A program made the position numbers and the translations under genes. Under the pieces are notes generated by a model. It had not been told where the DNA came from. It made no database searches and worked only from the letters and a program-made list of their open reading frames with translations. Shown here piece after piece: positions 1 through 6,802 of a stretch of 6,802 bases of DNA (the stretch's first letter is position 1; the number at the start of each line of letters is the position of its first letter). The stretch is from positions 1-6,802 of the forward strand of contig DAHZZC010000755.1 of NCBI GenBank assembly GCA_027435495.1, written 5' to 3'. This stretch comes from Planctomycetales bacterium (GTDB lineage Bacteria; Planctomycetota; Planctomycetia; Isosphaerales; Isosphaeraceae).

Positions 1-16
1 GCGCGTCTCGCCGGGC

Positions 17-1267
17 TCACTCCGGGTCGAAATCGGCCAGTGCCGTCGCGAGGCGATGGACCACCTGCGTCCAGTCGCCGAGCCGGTGCTGGCGGAACAG
101 GTGGGCAGTTGGATACCACGGAGTCTCCTCGCGGTCGACCAGCCATCGCCAGTCGCTCCGTTCGGAGATCAGCCCCCAGACAGGTCGGCCCATCGCACCG
201 GCCAGGTGCAGGACCGACGTGTCCACCGTGATCAGAAGGTCGAGTTGCTGGAGCGCAGCGGACGTCTCGGCATAATCCGAGAGCCGACGGCCGAGGTCGA
301 CCACCCGGCCCGACCACGGCCCGGGCGCTCCTAACTCCGCCGATTGCGGGCCGACCTGAACGCTGTAGAAGGTGACATCGGGCAGGTCGAACAGCGGAGC
401 AAGGTCGGCTAGCCGGCATGACCGGTGGCGGTCGTTCTGGTGGGTCGGGCTTCCGGCCCAGGCGATTCCGACCTTCAGCCGGGGTGACTCGATCGCGGGC
501 GGGCCGATCTCGAACGAGCGGGGCGCGGGGCTCAAATAGGGGACGGTCCCGGGGATCGTTTCTAGAGTCGTTCCCAGGACCATGGGCAGACTGAGCAGGG
601 GCAGGTAGGCCCTGAACTCAGAGACCTGGATGTCGCCCGGCCCTCGGAGCTCGGCAACTCCCGGCAGCCCCTCGAAGATTGGGAAGAGGCTCTCGGGGCA
701 GAAGAAGATCAGTCGATCGCAGAGTTTGGCGGTGGTGGGCAGGAATCGGGCGAACTGGATCGCGTCGCCTGCGCCCTGCTCGCTATGGACGAGAAGCGTC
801 CCGGCGAGGTGTCGGCCGTCCCAGAGGGGGTGCGGCGACCGGAATGGCGTGAACCGGCTGGTCCGCCATCGCCACTCGCACTCGCGGAAGCCCTCGGGAT
901 ATCGGCCCAGTCGCAGCAGCAGCATCCCCAGATTGAAATGGGCATCGGGGAATTCGGGGTGGATCGCAATGGCCCGCCGATAGTGGGCCTCGGCCGCTCG
1001 ATAATAACCGAGCCGCTCCTCCAGGATCGCGAGGTTGTTGAACGCACCCGCGGCGCGGCCGTCGCGTGCGATCACGTCAAGGAAGAGAATCCAGGCGTCC
1101 TCCGACTGTTCCAGATCCCGGTAGACGACGCCGAGGTTGTATCGCGCCACGTTCGATTGCGGATCGAGGCCGAGGGCGTGCTCGAAGTGGTCGCGAGCGG
1201 CGACCAGGTCGCCGTTGCGAAAAGCTTGCTCGCCCCGTTGCATCAGGTCCCGAAAGGCAACGTCCAT
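17..1267 (-). CDS. TPR-repeat protein with GT9-like glycosyltransferase domain
   Basis: The 416-aa product has two parts. Residues about 5-38, 39-72 and 73-106 are three TPR units with the usual small/large residue pattern (for example YNLGVVY and HFNLGMLLLRLGRY), and a fourth partial unit runs to about 135, ending in a WRWR motif. Residues about 145-416 look like a GT-B fold of the ADP-heptose/LPS heptosyltransferase (GT9) kind: a glycine-rich QGAGD loop at 164-168, an IAWAGSP strand-loop near 268-274, and the donor-site segment VDTSVLHLAGAMGRPVWGL starting at V348, followed by DWRWL. Family knowledge suggests transfer of a sugar to a glycan, lipid or protein acceptor in the cytoplasm, with the TPRs binding a partner or acceptor; the substrate cannot be read from the sequence. 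No signal peptide or membrane segment is seen. The start is supported by a GGAG at 1276-1279 (read on the minus strand), 8 nt before the ATG; the stop is TGA. It is transcribed away from the large redox gene and shares only the intergenic region with it. Confidence 0.9.
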   Translation of the reverse strand: MDVAFRDLMQRGEQAFRNGDLVAARDHFEHALGLDPQSNVARYNLGVVYRDLEQSEDAWILFLDVIARDGRAAGAFNNLAILEERLGYYRAAEAHYRRAIAIHPEFPDAHFNLGMLLLRLGRYPEGFRECEWRWRTSRFTPFRSPHPLWDGRHLAGTLLVHSEQGAGDAIQFARFLPTTAKLCDRLIFFCPESLFPIFEGLPGVAELRGPGDIQVSEFRAYLPLLSLPMVLGTTLETIPGTVPYLSPAPRSFEIGPPAIESPRLKVGIAWAGSPTHQNDRHRSCRLADLAPLFDLPDVTFYSVQVGPQSAELGAPGPWSGRVVDLGRRLSDYAETSAALQQLDLLITVDTSVLHLAGAMGRPVWGLISERSDWRWLVDREETPWYPTAHLFRQHRLGDWTQVVHRLATALADFDPE

Positions 1268-1405
1268 CGGGCGGGCTCCAAGCGGGTCGTTGACGGGGCC
1301 TGCATTACCCCCTACCCTGCATCAGGGAAGCCGGTCGAATCTAGGGGCCGCCACCGCCGCTGTCAACTGTTGGAACGACACCCCGCCCACGAGGAACCAC
1401 GCCCG
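1268..1405. promoter_or_regulatory. Divergent intergenic region, probable promoters for both flanking genes
   Basis: These 138 bp lie between the start codons of two divergently transcribed genes, so both promoters are expected here or slightly inside the genes. I see no convincing -35/-10 pair for a housekeeping sigma factor on either strand. The visible structure is a short inverted repeat, CCCTG-CAT-CAGGG, at 1315-1327, and a direct repeat of CCTGCAT at 1299-1305 and 1316-1322 (17 bp start to start). Both are short enough to arise by chance in DNA of this composition. The promoter role is inferred from gene orientation only. Confidence 0.4.
1391..1395 (+). promoter_or_regulatory. Shine-Dalgarno-like site for the 1311-aa gene
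   Basis: GAGGA lies 10 nt upstream of the ATG at 1406. It favours that start over the in-frame ATG at 1439, which has only C-rich sequence in front of it. Starting at 1406 also gives the export signal a basic n-region (His-Arg-Arg at residues 9-11) before its hydrophobic core. Spacing is slightly long, so support is moderate. Confidence 0.55.
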
Positions 1406-4400
1406 ATGATCGCTCCACCCGCCGGGCCCCATCGTCGCATGTTCACTGTCCTGCTCGCGATCCCGATGCTCCTCACCGGACTCCCGACGATCGCGGCCGA
1501 CGACCACGTCTTTGACCGTGAGAATCTGATTGCCTGGTGCATCGTCCCGTTTGACAGCAAGAAGCGAGGCCCCGAGGATCGGGCCGCGATGCTCGAGCGG
1601 CTCGGCTTTCGCCATTTCGCTTACGACTGGCGCGCCGAGCATATCCCGACGTTCGACGCCGAGGTGGATGCTCTCCACCGGCATGGTGTCGAGCTCGATG
1701 CCTTCTGGGTCGCACCCGGCGAGCTGAACCGAGAGTCCCGGGTCATTCTCGACGTCCTCAAGCGGCACGGGATCAAGGCGCAACTCTGGGTCCTGCTCGG
1801 CCTTGGCGACAATCGGGTGACCGGGCCCGAACAGGAGCGCCGGGTTGATGCGGCGGTGGCGAAGCTCCGGCCGCTTGCCGAGGAAGCTGGCCGGATCGGG
1901 TGCTCGCTCGCCCTCTACAACCACGGGGGATGGTTTGGCGAGCCCGAGAATCAGCTTGCAATTGTCGAGAATCTGAAGCACCAGGGGATTCAAAACGTTG
2001 GGATTGTCTACAACCTGCATCACGGCCACGATCATCTCGGGCGGCTCGCCGAGGTGGTTGCAAAGCTGAAGCCGTACCTCGTCGCGATCAACCTCAACGG
2101 GATGGACCCGGGCGGCGATCGGGTCGGCCGAAAGATCCTCCCATTGGGTCAGGGCTCGCGCGACCTTGACGTTCTTCGGATCATCCGAGAGAGCGGCTAT
2201 CGAGGTCGAATCGGCATTCTCGGCCACACCCAGGACGACGCCGAGGAACGGCTCCGCGACAACCTCGACGGGCTCGACTGGCTGGTCCCGCAGCTTGACG
2301 GCAAGCCGGCCGGTCCGAGGCCGAAGCCGAGGACCCCCGTCCCGCCGCCGCCCCGAGAGCCGGTCGATGTCTCGGCCCTTCTCGACGATGCACGTGAGCA
2401 CGGTGACCCGGCCGCCGGGGCCGCCGTCTTCGCCTCGGCGCGGTTCGCCTGTCTTTCGTGCCACCGGGTCGGAGACCAGGGAGGATCGATCGGGCCCGAG
2501 CTCTCCACGGCCGGACTCTGCGTTCCTCCGGGTGAACTGGTCGAGGCGATCCTCTGGCCGGCTCGGAAGATCAAGGAGGGGTACGAGACGGTCCGGATCG
2601 CCACCGCCGATGGCCGGGTCGTTCAGGGCTATCCGCAGCACGAGACAAAGGACGAACTGGCCCTCCGCGACCCGGCCACCGGCGCGACGGTCCGAGTCCG
2701 GAAGTCGGAAATCGAGGAGCGCAAGGACGGGGGCACACTCATGCCCGATGGGATCGCCGCGTCGATGACCCCGATCGAGCGGAGGGATCTCGTCCGGTTC
2801 CTGCTCGACCTCGGTCGACCGGGAACATCCGGGGCGAGCCTCGTCGCCGGTTCACACGCCCCGGCGACGTTTCCCTTCGACCGGAACCCGCTCCATCCCG
2901 AGGAGTGGTCGGCCTGGCAGCACCACGTTAACCGAGCACGGGTTTACGACTTCTACACGAAGGAAGCCGAATACTTTTCGAAGCAAGCGACGGTGCCGAT
3001 GCTCCTGCCGACCCACCCGGGCCTCGACGGCGGGAAGCTCGGCCACTGGGGCAACCAGAGCGATAAGGACTGGGTCGACGGCCGATGGAACCAGACCGAC
3101 CTCGGCAACGTGCTGGCGGGGGTCTTCCGAGGGGCGGGCGTGACCGTCGCGAAGGCGGTATGCGTCCGGCTGGGTGATCGCGGCGAGGTCTCCGCATGCT
3201 TCAACCCCGAGACGCTCCAGTACGAGGCGGCCTGGACCGGCGGCTTCCTCCGCTTCGATCCCACGCGGCACGGATTGCTCAGCGGCATTCTCATGGATGG
3301 AACTCCCCTGCCCCGTCCGGAGGGGAAACAGCCGCCGGGCGACTTCCGCTATCGCGGCTACTATCGAGACGGCAACCGCGTCGTGTTTGCCTATACGATC
3401 GGGGGCGTCGAATATCTCGATGCTCCCTGGGTTGACGAGAAGGGACACTTCAGGCGGTTCGTCGCCAAACGCGGGGACGGGACACTCGACCACCTGCTCG
3501 GCGGCGGACCCTCGCGATGGCCGCAGGTGCTGCGGACGCAGGGCGAAGTCGGCCGATTGGCCCCCTACGCGATCGACACCATCGAGCCGCCCTTCGAGAA
3601 CCCGTGGAAGGCGTTGATGTTCTTCGGCGGCCACGACTTCCTGCCCGACGGCTCGGCGATGATCTGCACGATGGTCGGCGACGTCTGGCATGTCGATGGG
3701 CTCGATGAGACCCTGCAAAACGTTCGCTGGAGACGCTTCGCCTCAGGCCTGCACCAGGCACTCGGATTAAAGGTCCTGGACGGGAAGGTTTACGTCCTCG
3801 GCCGTGACCAGGTCACTCGACTGCAAGACCTCGATGGCGACGGCGAGGCCGATTTCTACGAATGCATCAATAATACTTATGACACGTCAACGGCCGGGCA
3901 CGATTTTGTCAGCGGTCTGGAATTCGGGCCGCCGGGCGACTTCTTCACCGCATCGAGCAAGCAGGGCGTCGTCCGGATTCCCGCCGACGGCCGGCCGGCC
4001 GAGGTGATCGCGACGGGCTTCCGCAACCCGGACGGTCTTGGCATGGCGCCCGACGGAACGATCACCGTCCCCGGCTCCGAGGGTACGTGGACACCCGCGT
4101 CGATGGTCTGCCGGATTCGTCCGGGCGGGCATTACGGTTATCTCGGCCCGAAGGGAAATCGGCCGCCTGACCTGCCGATGGTCTACCTTCCGCGCGGGCT
4201 CGACAATTCGAGCGGGTCGCAGGTGACCGCGCCCGAGGATCTCCGGTTCGGACCGCTCGCCGGGCAATTGCTGCATTTCTCGTACGGCACGGGGACTTAT
4301 TTCCTGGTCCTCCAGGAGACGGTCGACGGCGAGCCGCAGGGGGCCGTCGTGCCGATGCCCGGCGAGTTCCGATCGGGAGCGCACCGGGGCCGGTTCAACC

Positions 4401-5341
4401 CCAGGGACGGCCAGCTCTATGTCTCGGGAATGACCGGCTGGGGAACGTACACAACCGACGACGGCTGTTTCCAGAGGGTTCGTTTCACCGGAGCACCGGC
4501 GCAGGTGCCGCTGGAATTTCACGCCCGGGAGAACGGCGTGCTGGTCCGATTCTCGCTCCCAATTGACCCAGCGATCGCCGGTCAGGCACGGTCGCATTTC
4601 GCCCAGGCCTGGAATTACCGATACAGCCCGGGATATGGCTCGCCCGAACTCTCGACCCGGCACCCGGGCGTTGCCGGCCACGACCCGGTCGCCATCCGAT
4701 CGGTGCACGTTCTGGCCGACGGCCGAACGCTCTTCCTCGAAATGCCCGAGTTACAGCCGGTCAACCAGCTCCATCTGCATCTCCGTCCCGACGGTGGACG
4801 TCCGGTCGATCTGTTCGCGACCGTTCACCGCATGGCGCCTCCGTTCACGGGATTCCCGGGCTACCGTCCTGTTCCGAAAACGATCGCTGCGCACCCGATC
4901 CAGGCCGACCTCGCCGCGATCGCCCATCCGCCCATTCCGAACCGATGGAAAGGCAAGGACTCCAGGGCCCAACGAATCATCATCGAGGCCGGCAAGAACC
5001 TCAGCTACACCGTCCGCTCGTTTACGGTCCGACCAGGTGAGCCGATCCAGTTGACGTTCCTCAATCCTGACGTCGTTCCGCACAACTGGGCTTTGATTCG
5101 CCCGGGCACGCTCGCGAAGGTCGGCGACCTGGTCAACCAGATCGTCTCCGAGCCCGATGCCGCCCCCCGGCAGTACATCCCCAGGACCGACGACGTCCTG
5201 TTTTACACCGACATCGTGGGCCCGCAGGACCAGTTCACGATCCACTTCAAGGCCCCGATCATCCCCGGCCTTTACCCGTACCTCTGCACATTTCCTGGCC
5301 ACTGGATGGTGATGAACGGCCTGATGATCGTCCGCGAATAG
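1406..5341 (+). CDS. Exported multidomain redox protein: TIM barrel, cytochrome c, DUF6797-like, beta-propeller, azurin-like cupredoxin
   Basis: The 1311-aa product starts with a signal peptide (hydrophobic core about 12-29, cleavage near Ala30/Ala31, no lipobox), so it should act in the periplasm or outside the cell. Residues about 37-295 resemble a sugar phosphate isomerase/AP-endonuclease-2 type TIM barrel. A proline-rich linker (298-320) leads to a PVC-type heme domain (about 321-472) with C349-L-S-C352-H353 and a likely distal ligand M446 in TLMPDG. Residues about 495-710 look like DUF6797 (HWGNQ at 547-551). About 720-1030 is a beta-propeller of the sugar-dehydrogenase type, with a calcium-type loop D808-L-D-G-D-G-E-A-D816 and an R873-N-P-D-G motif. 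A beta-sandwich segment (about 1030-1155) precedes an azurin/plastocyanin domain (about 1185-1311) whose copper ligands H1226, C1294, H1299 and M1303 are all present in the azurin spacing C-x4-H-x3-M. Oxidation of a sugar-like substrate with electrons passing to heme and copper is an inference. The reading frame is unbroken and ends in TAG. The frame is also open upstream to 785, but that part lies antisense to the TPR gene and is not coding. Domain limits are approximate. Confidence 0.9.
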   Translation: MIAPPAGPHRRMFTVLLAIPMLLTGLPTIAADDHVFDRENLIAWCIVPFDSKKRGPEDRAAMLERLGFRHFAYDWRAEHIPTFDAEVDALHRHGVELDAFWVAPGELNRESRVILDVLKRHGIKAQLWVLLGLGDNRVTGPEQERRVDAAVAKLRPLAEEAGRIGCSLALYNHGGWFGEPENQLAIVENLKHQGIQNVGIVYNLHHGHDHLGRLAEVVAKLKPYLVAINLNGMDPGGDRVGRKILPLGQGSRDLDVLRIIRESGYRGRIGILGHTQDDAEERLRDNLDGLDWLVPQLDGKPAGPRPKPRTPVPPPPREPVDVSALLDDAREHGDPAAGAAVFASARFACLSCHRVGDQGGSIGPELSTAGLCVPPGELVEAILWPARKIKEGYETVRIATADGRVVQGYPQHETKDELALRDPATGATVRVRKSEIEERKDGGTLMPDGIAASMTPIERRDLVRFLLDLGRPGTSGASLVAGSHAPATFPFDRNPLHPEEWSAWQHHVNRARVYDFYTKEAEYFSKQATVPMLLPTHPGLDGGKLGHWGNQSDKDWVDGRWNQTDLGNVLAGVFRGAGVTVAKAVCVRLGDRGEVSACFNPETLQYEAAWTGGFLRFDPTRHGLLSGILMDGTPLPRPEGKQPPGDFRYRGYYRDGNRVVFAYTIGGVEYLDAPWVDEKGHFRRFVAKRGDGTLDHLLGGGPSRWPQVLRTQGEVGRLAPYAIDTIEPPFENPWKALMFFGGHDFLPDGSAMICTMVGDVWHVDGLDETLQNVRWRRFASGLHQALGLKVLDGKVYVLGRDQVTRLQDLDGDGEADFYECINNTYDTSTAGHDFVSGLEFGPPGDFFTASSKQGVVRIPADGRPAEVIATGFRNPDGLGMAPDGTITVPGSEGTWTPASMVCRIRPGGHYGYLGPKGNRPPDLPMVYLPRGLDNSSGSQVTAPEDLRFGPLAGQLLHFSYGTGTYFLVLQETVDGEPQGAVVPMPGEFRSGAHRGRFNPRDGQLYVSGMTGWGTYTTDDGCFQRVRFTGAPAQVPLEFHARENGVLVRFSLPIDPAIAGQARSHFAQAWNYRYSPGYGSPELSTRHPGVAGHDPVAIRSVHVLADGRTLFLEMPELQPVNQLHLHLRPDGGRPVDLFATVHRMAPPFTGFPGYRPVPKTIAAHPIQADLAAIAHPPIPNRWKGKDSRAQRIIIEAGKNLSYTVRSFTVRPGEPIQLTFLNPDVVPHNWALIRPGTLAKVGDLVNQIVSEPDAAPRQYIPRTDDVLFYTDIVGPQDQFTIHFKAPIIPGLYPYLCTFPGHWMVMNGLMIVRE

Positions 5342-5541
5342 TGCTCCCCCTGATCGCCGGGCCTGAAAACTGCGAACAATCGGCGGAATCCCCTGGCAGA
5401 AGCAGACCCGGCCGTGTAGTTTAACAATTATTCTTCAGCCAGCCGATTTCCTGCCGATGAGAGAAACGAGATCGGGACGGCCACCGGGAGCCCCTACCGC
5501 CCGGGTAATCCCCCCTGCCCCGAGCCGCGAGGAGTCGACGT
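5342..5541. other. Intergenic spacer with AT-rich patch, possible promoter
   Basis: These 200 bp separate two codirectional genes. The only stretch clearly different from its surroundings is an AT-rich run at 5417-5436 containing TTTAACAATTATT, about 105 bp before the next start codon. It could hold a -10 element (AATTAT at 5426-5431), but no matching -35 hexamer is seen at the expected distance. No strong hairpin followed by a T-tract is present, so neither a terminator nor read-through from the upstream gene can be called. In the frame of the downstream gene there are stops at 5458 (TGA) and 5506 (TAA), so that gene cannot start further upstream. Confidence 0.35.
5529..5534 (+). promoter_or_regulatory. 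Strong Shine-Dalgarno site of the DUF1549/DUF1553 gene
   Basis: GAGGAG lies 7 nt before the ATG at 5542, near-ideal composition and spacing. With the in-frame TAA at 5506 it fixes 5542 as the only plausible ATG start of the downstream gene. Confidence 0.8.
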
Positions 5542-6802
5542 ATGCGCATCCGAGGAAAGGCGCTCGCCATCGTCGGGATCATACTCGGAGCGAGCATCCC
5601 GGCGTCGTTCGGTGGTGAACTTCTCCCGGCCGATCGGTCAATTGCAGAGGCCGTCGATCATTACGTGGACGAGGCGATCCACCGCGATGGTATCCAGCCA
5701 GCGCCGACGGCCGACGACTCCACCATGATACGCCGACTGATGCTCGACCTGGCCGGCCGCATCCCGACCGCGGCCGAGGTGCGAGACTTCGTCGGATCGT
5801 CGGATCCTGGGAAGATTGTTGCGCTGGTCGACCGCCTCCTCGCCTCGCCGGGATATGTCCGTCACCAGACGGCGGAGCTCGACGACCTGCTGATGGCTGG
5901 CCAGCGTGAGAGCCTGCGGGATTACCTGGCCAGGGCCGTCGGCGAGAATCGCCCGTGGGACCGGATTTTTCGAGAGTTGATGCTGCCCGACGAGTCGGCC
6001 CCCACCGGCAAGACTGCGGCCAGCTACCTCAAACTCCGGATCAAGGACGCCGACCGGCTCACCGCGGAAGTCAGTTCAACGTTCTTCGGTGTGAATATTA
6101 GTTGTGCCCAGTGCCACGATCATCCCCTGGTTGAAGATTGGAAGCAGGACCATTTCTACGGGATGAAGGCGTTTTTCGAGCGGACGACCGTGCTGGGGAA
6201 ATCGAAGGACGGCTTCCTGGCCGAGCGCGGGTTTGGGACGTCGCGGTTCAAGACAACCGAAGGGGTTGAGCGACCGGCGCGGATGATGTTCCTCTCGGGG
6301 CGGAAGGTGACTGAGCCCGAGGCGTTGCGCGATGCGACCGGTGATGAGAAGAAGCAGGAGAAGGAGCGGTTCGAGAAGTCTCAGAAGGAGAAAGCGCCGC
6401 CCGCACGGCCGCGGTTCAGTGGCCGGGTGAAGCTGGTAGAGCTCGCCCTTTCGCCTGAGGACCGGGGTTTCTTCGCGAGGGCGATCGTTAACCGGGTCTG
6501 GGCGCAGCTATTCGGCCGCGGCCTGGTGATGCCGATGGACCAGATGCACTCGGCGAATCCGCCCAGCCATCCCGAGCTACTCGACTGGCTCGCGCGCGAC
6601 ACGATCGCGCACGGGTACGACCTGAAGCGGCTGATCCGAGGGATGGTTCTCAGCCACGCTTATGCTCGCGAGAGTCGGTGGAACGCTAAAGGAGAGCCGC
6701 CGCGTCCCTCGCTCTTCGCCGTGGCGGCTCTTCGGCCGATGACCCTTGAACAACTCGCAGCCTCGCTCTGGATCGCGACCACGGATCCGTCGGCCCTGCC
6801 CG
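5542..6802 (+). CDS. DUF1549 and DUF1553 domain exported protein, 3' end cut by window edge
   Basis: The frame is open from ATG 5542 to the window end: 420 complete codons with no stop. The N-terminus is a signal peptide (MRIRGK n-region, hydrophobic core about 7-21, cleavage near Gly24). Residues about 33-215 match DUF1549: the RRLMLDLAGRIPTAAEV segment near 64-80, VDRLLASPGY near 96-105, and a c-type-heme-like C188-A-Q-C191-H192-D-H-P followed by the WKQDHFYGMKAFF element. A charged Lys/Glu-rich linker (about 264-290) separates this from a DUF1553 region starting near 294, with NRVWAQLFGRGLV, PPSHPELLDWLA and YDLKRLIRGMVLSHAY. The rest of DUF1553 lies beyond the window. These paired domains are expanded in Planctomycetes as large exported proteins; their reaction is not established, though the CxxCH suggests covalent heme and a redox role. 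In that phylum the next gene is often a DUF1501 protein. The gene follows the multidomain redox gene on the same strand with a 200-bp gap, so it may or may not be cotranscribed. Domain assignment is confident; function is not. Confidence 0.92.
   Translation, partial: MRIRGKALAIVGIILGASIPASFGGELLPADRSIAEAVDHYVDEAIHRDGIQPAPTADDSTMIRRLMLDLAGRIPTAAEVRDFVGSSDPGKIVALVDRLLASPGYVRHQTAELDDLLMAGQRESLRDYLARAVGENRPWDRIFRELMLPDESAPTGKTAASYLKLRIKDADRLTAEVSSTFFGVNISCAQCHDHPLVEDWKQDHFYGMKAFFERTTVLGKSKDGFLAERGFGTSRFKTTEGVERPARMMFLSGRKVTEPEALRDATGDEKKQEKERFEKSQKEKAPPARPRFSGRVKLVELALSPEDRGFFARAIVNRVWAQLFGRGLVMPMDQMHSANPPSHPELLDWLARDTIAHGYDLKRLIRGMVLSHAYARESRWNAKGEPPRPSLFAVAALRPMTLEQLAASLWIATTDPSALP

Noticed and set aside
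785..1405. N-terminal extension of the large plus-strand reading frame
   Set aside because: The frame is open, but it lies antisense to the well-supported TPR-glycosyltransferase gene, shows no domain-like sequence, and would bury the signal peptide that begins at 1406.
1322..2641. 439-codon open frame on the minus strand
   Set aside because: It is antisense to the signal peptide, TIM barrel and cytochrome domains, has no recognisable motif, and is the kind of long open frame expected opposite a GC-rich gene.
2852..3718. 288-codon open frame on the minus strand
   Set aside because: It lies opposite the DUF6797-like and propeller coding sequence; low-complexity composition and no family resemblance.
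3887..4708. 273-codon open frame on the minus strand
   Set aside because: It lies opposite the propeller coding sequence, whose plus-strand motifs are clear; no independent evidence of coding.
5355..5385. Possible terminator hairpin (CGCCG and CGGCG arms) after the large gene
   Set aside because: The stem is only 5 bp with a 21-nt loop and no T-tract follows it.
5457..5541. Small open frame starting at the ATG at 5457
   Set aside because: It has no ribosome binding site, an unremarkable Arg/Pro-rich translation, and runs into the downstream gene in a different frame.
6381..6602. 73-codon open frame on the minus strand
   Set aside because: It is antisense to conserved DUF1553 motifs and has no features of its own.

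Overview
The window is GC-rich bacterial DNA with three protein-coding genes. The gene content points to a planctomycete, or at least a member of the PVC superphylum. A heme-binding cytochrome domain of the Pirellula/Verrucomicrobium type, a DUF6797-like segment and a DUF1549/DUF1553 protein occur side by side, a combination typical of that group. The style resembles Isosphaeraceae, but this is recognition from memory and was not tested by a search.

Layout: (1) On the minus strand, 17-1267 encodes a 416-aa protein with N-terminal TPR repeats and a C-terminal GT-B glycosyltransferase half of the GT9 (heptosyltransferase-like) kind. (2) A 138-bp divergent intergenic region (1268-1405) separates it from (3) a large plus-strand gene, 1406-5341. 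Its product is a 1311-aa exported protein that joins a sugar-isomerase-like TIM barrel, a c-type cytochrome (CLSCH), a DUF6797-like region, a six-bladed-type beta-propeller, a beta-sandwich segment and a C-terminal azurin-like cupredoxin with a complete type-1 copper ligand set. (4) A 200-bp spacer (5342-5541) contains a short AT-rich patch but no convincing terminator. (5) A second plus-strand gene starts at 5542 and runs off the window end. It encodes an exported DUF1549/DUF1553 protein with its own CAQCH heme-type motif.

How they may work together: the two plus-strand genes both encode exported proteins with CxxCH motifs. They fit the PVC pattern of large periplasmic or surface redox proteins thought to act in oxidative breakdown of complex carbohydrates. 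The divergent TPR-glycosyltransferase is probably cytoplasmic and shows no clear functional link to them. The most noteworthy item is the 1311-aa protein, which places a heme centre and a blue-copper centre on the same chain as a predicted sugar-binding barrel and a dehydrogenase-like propeller. No mobile element, CRISPR array, tRNA or rRNA was seen.
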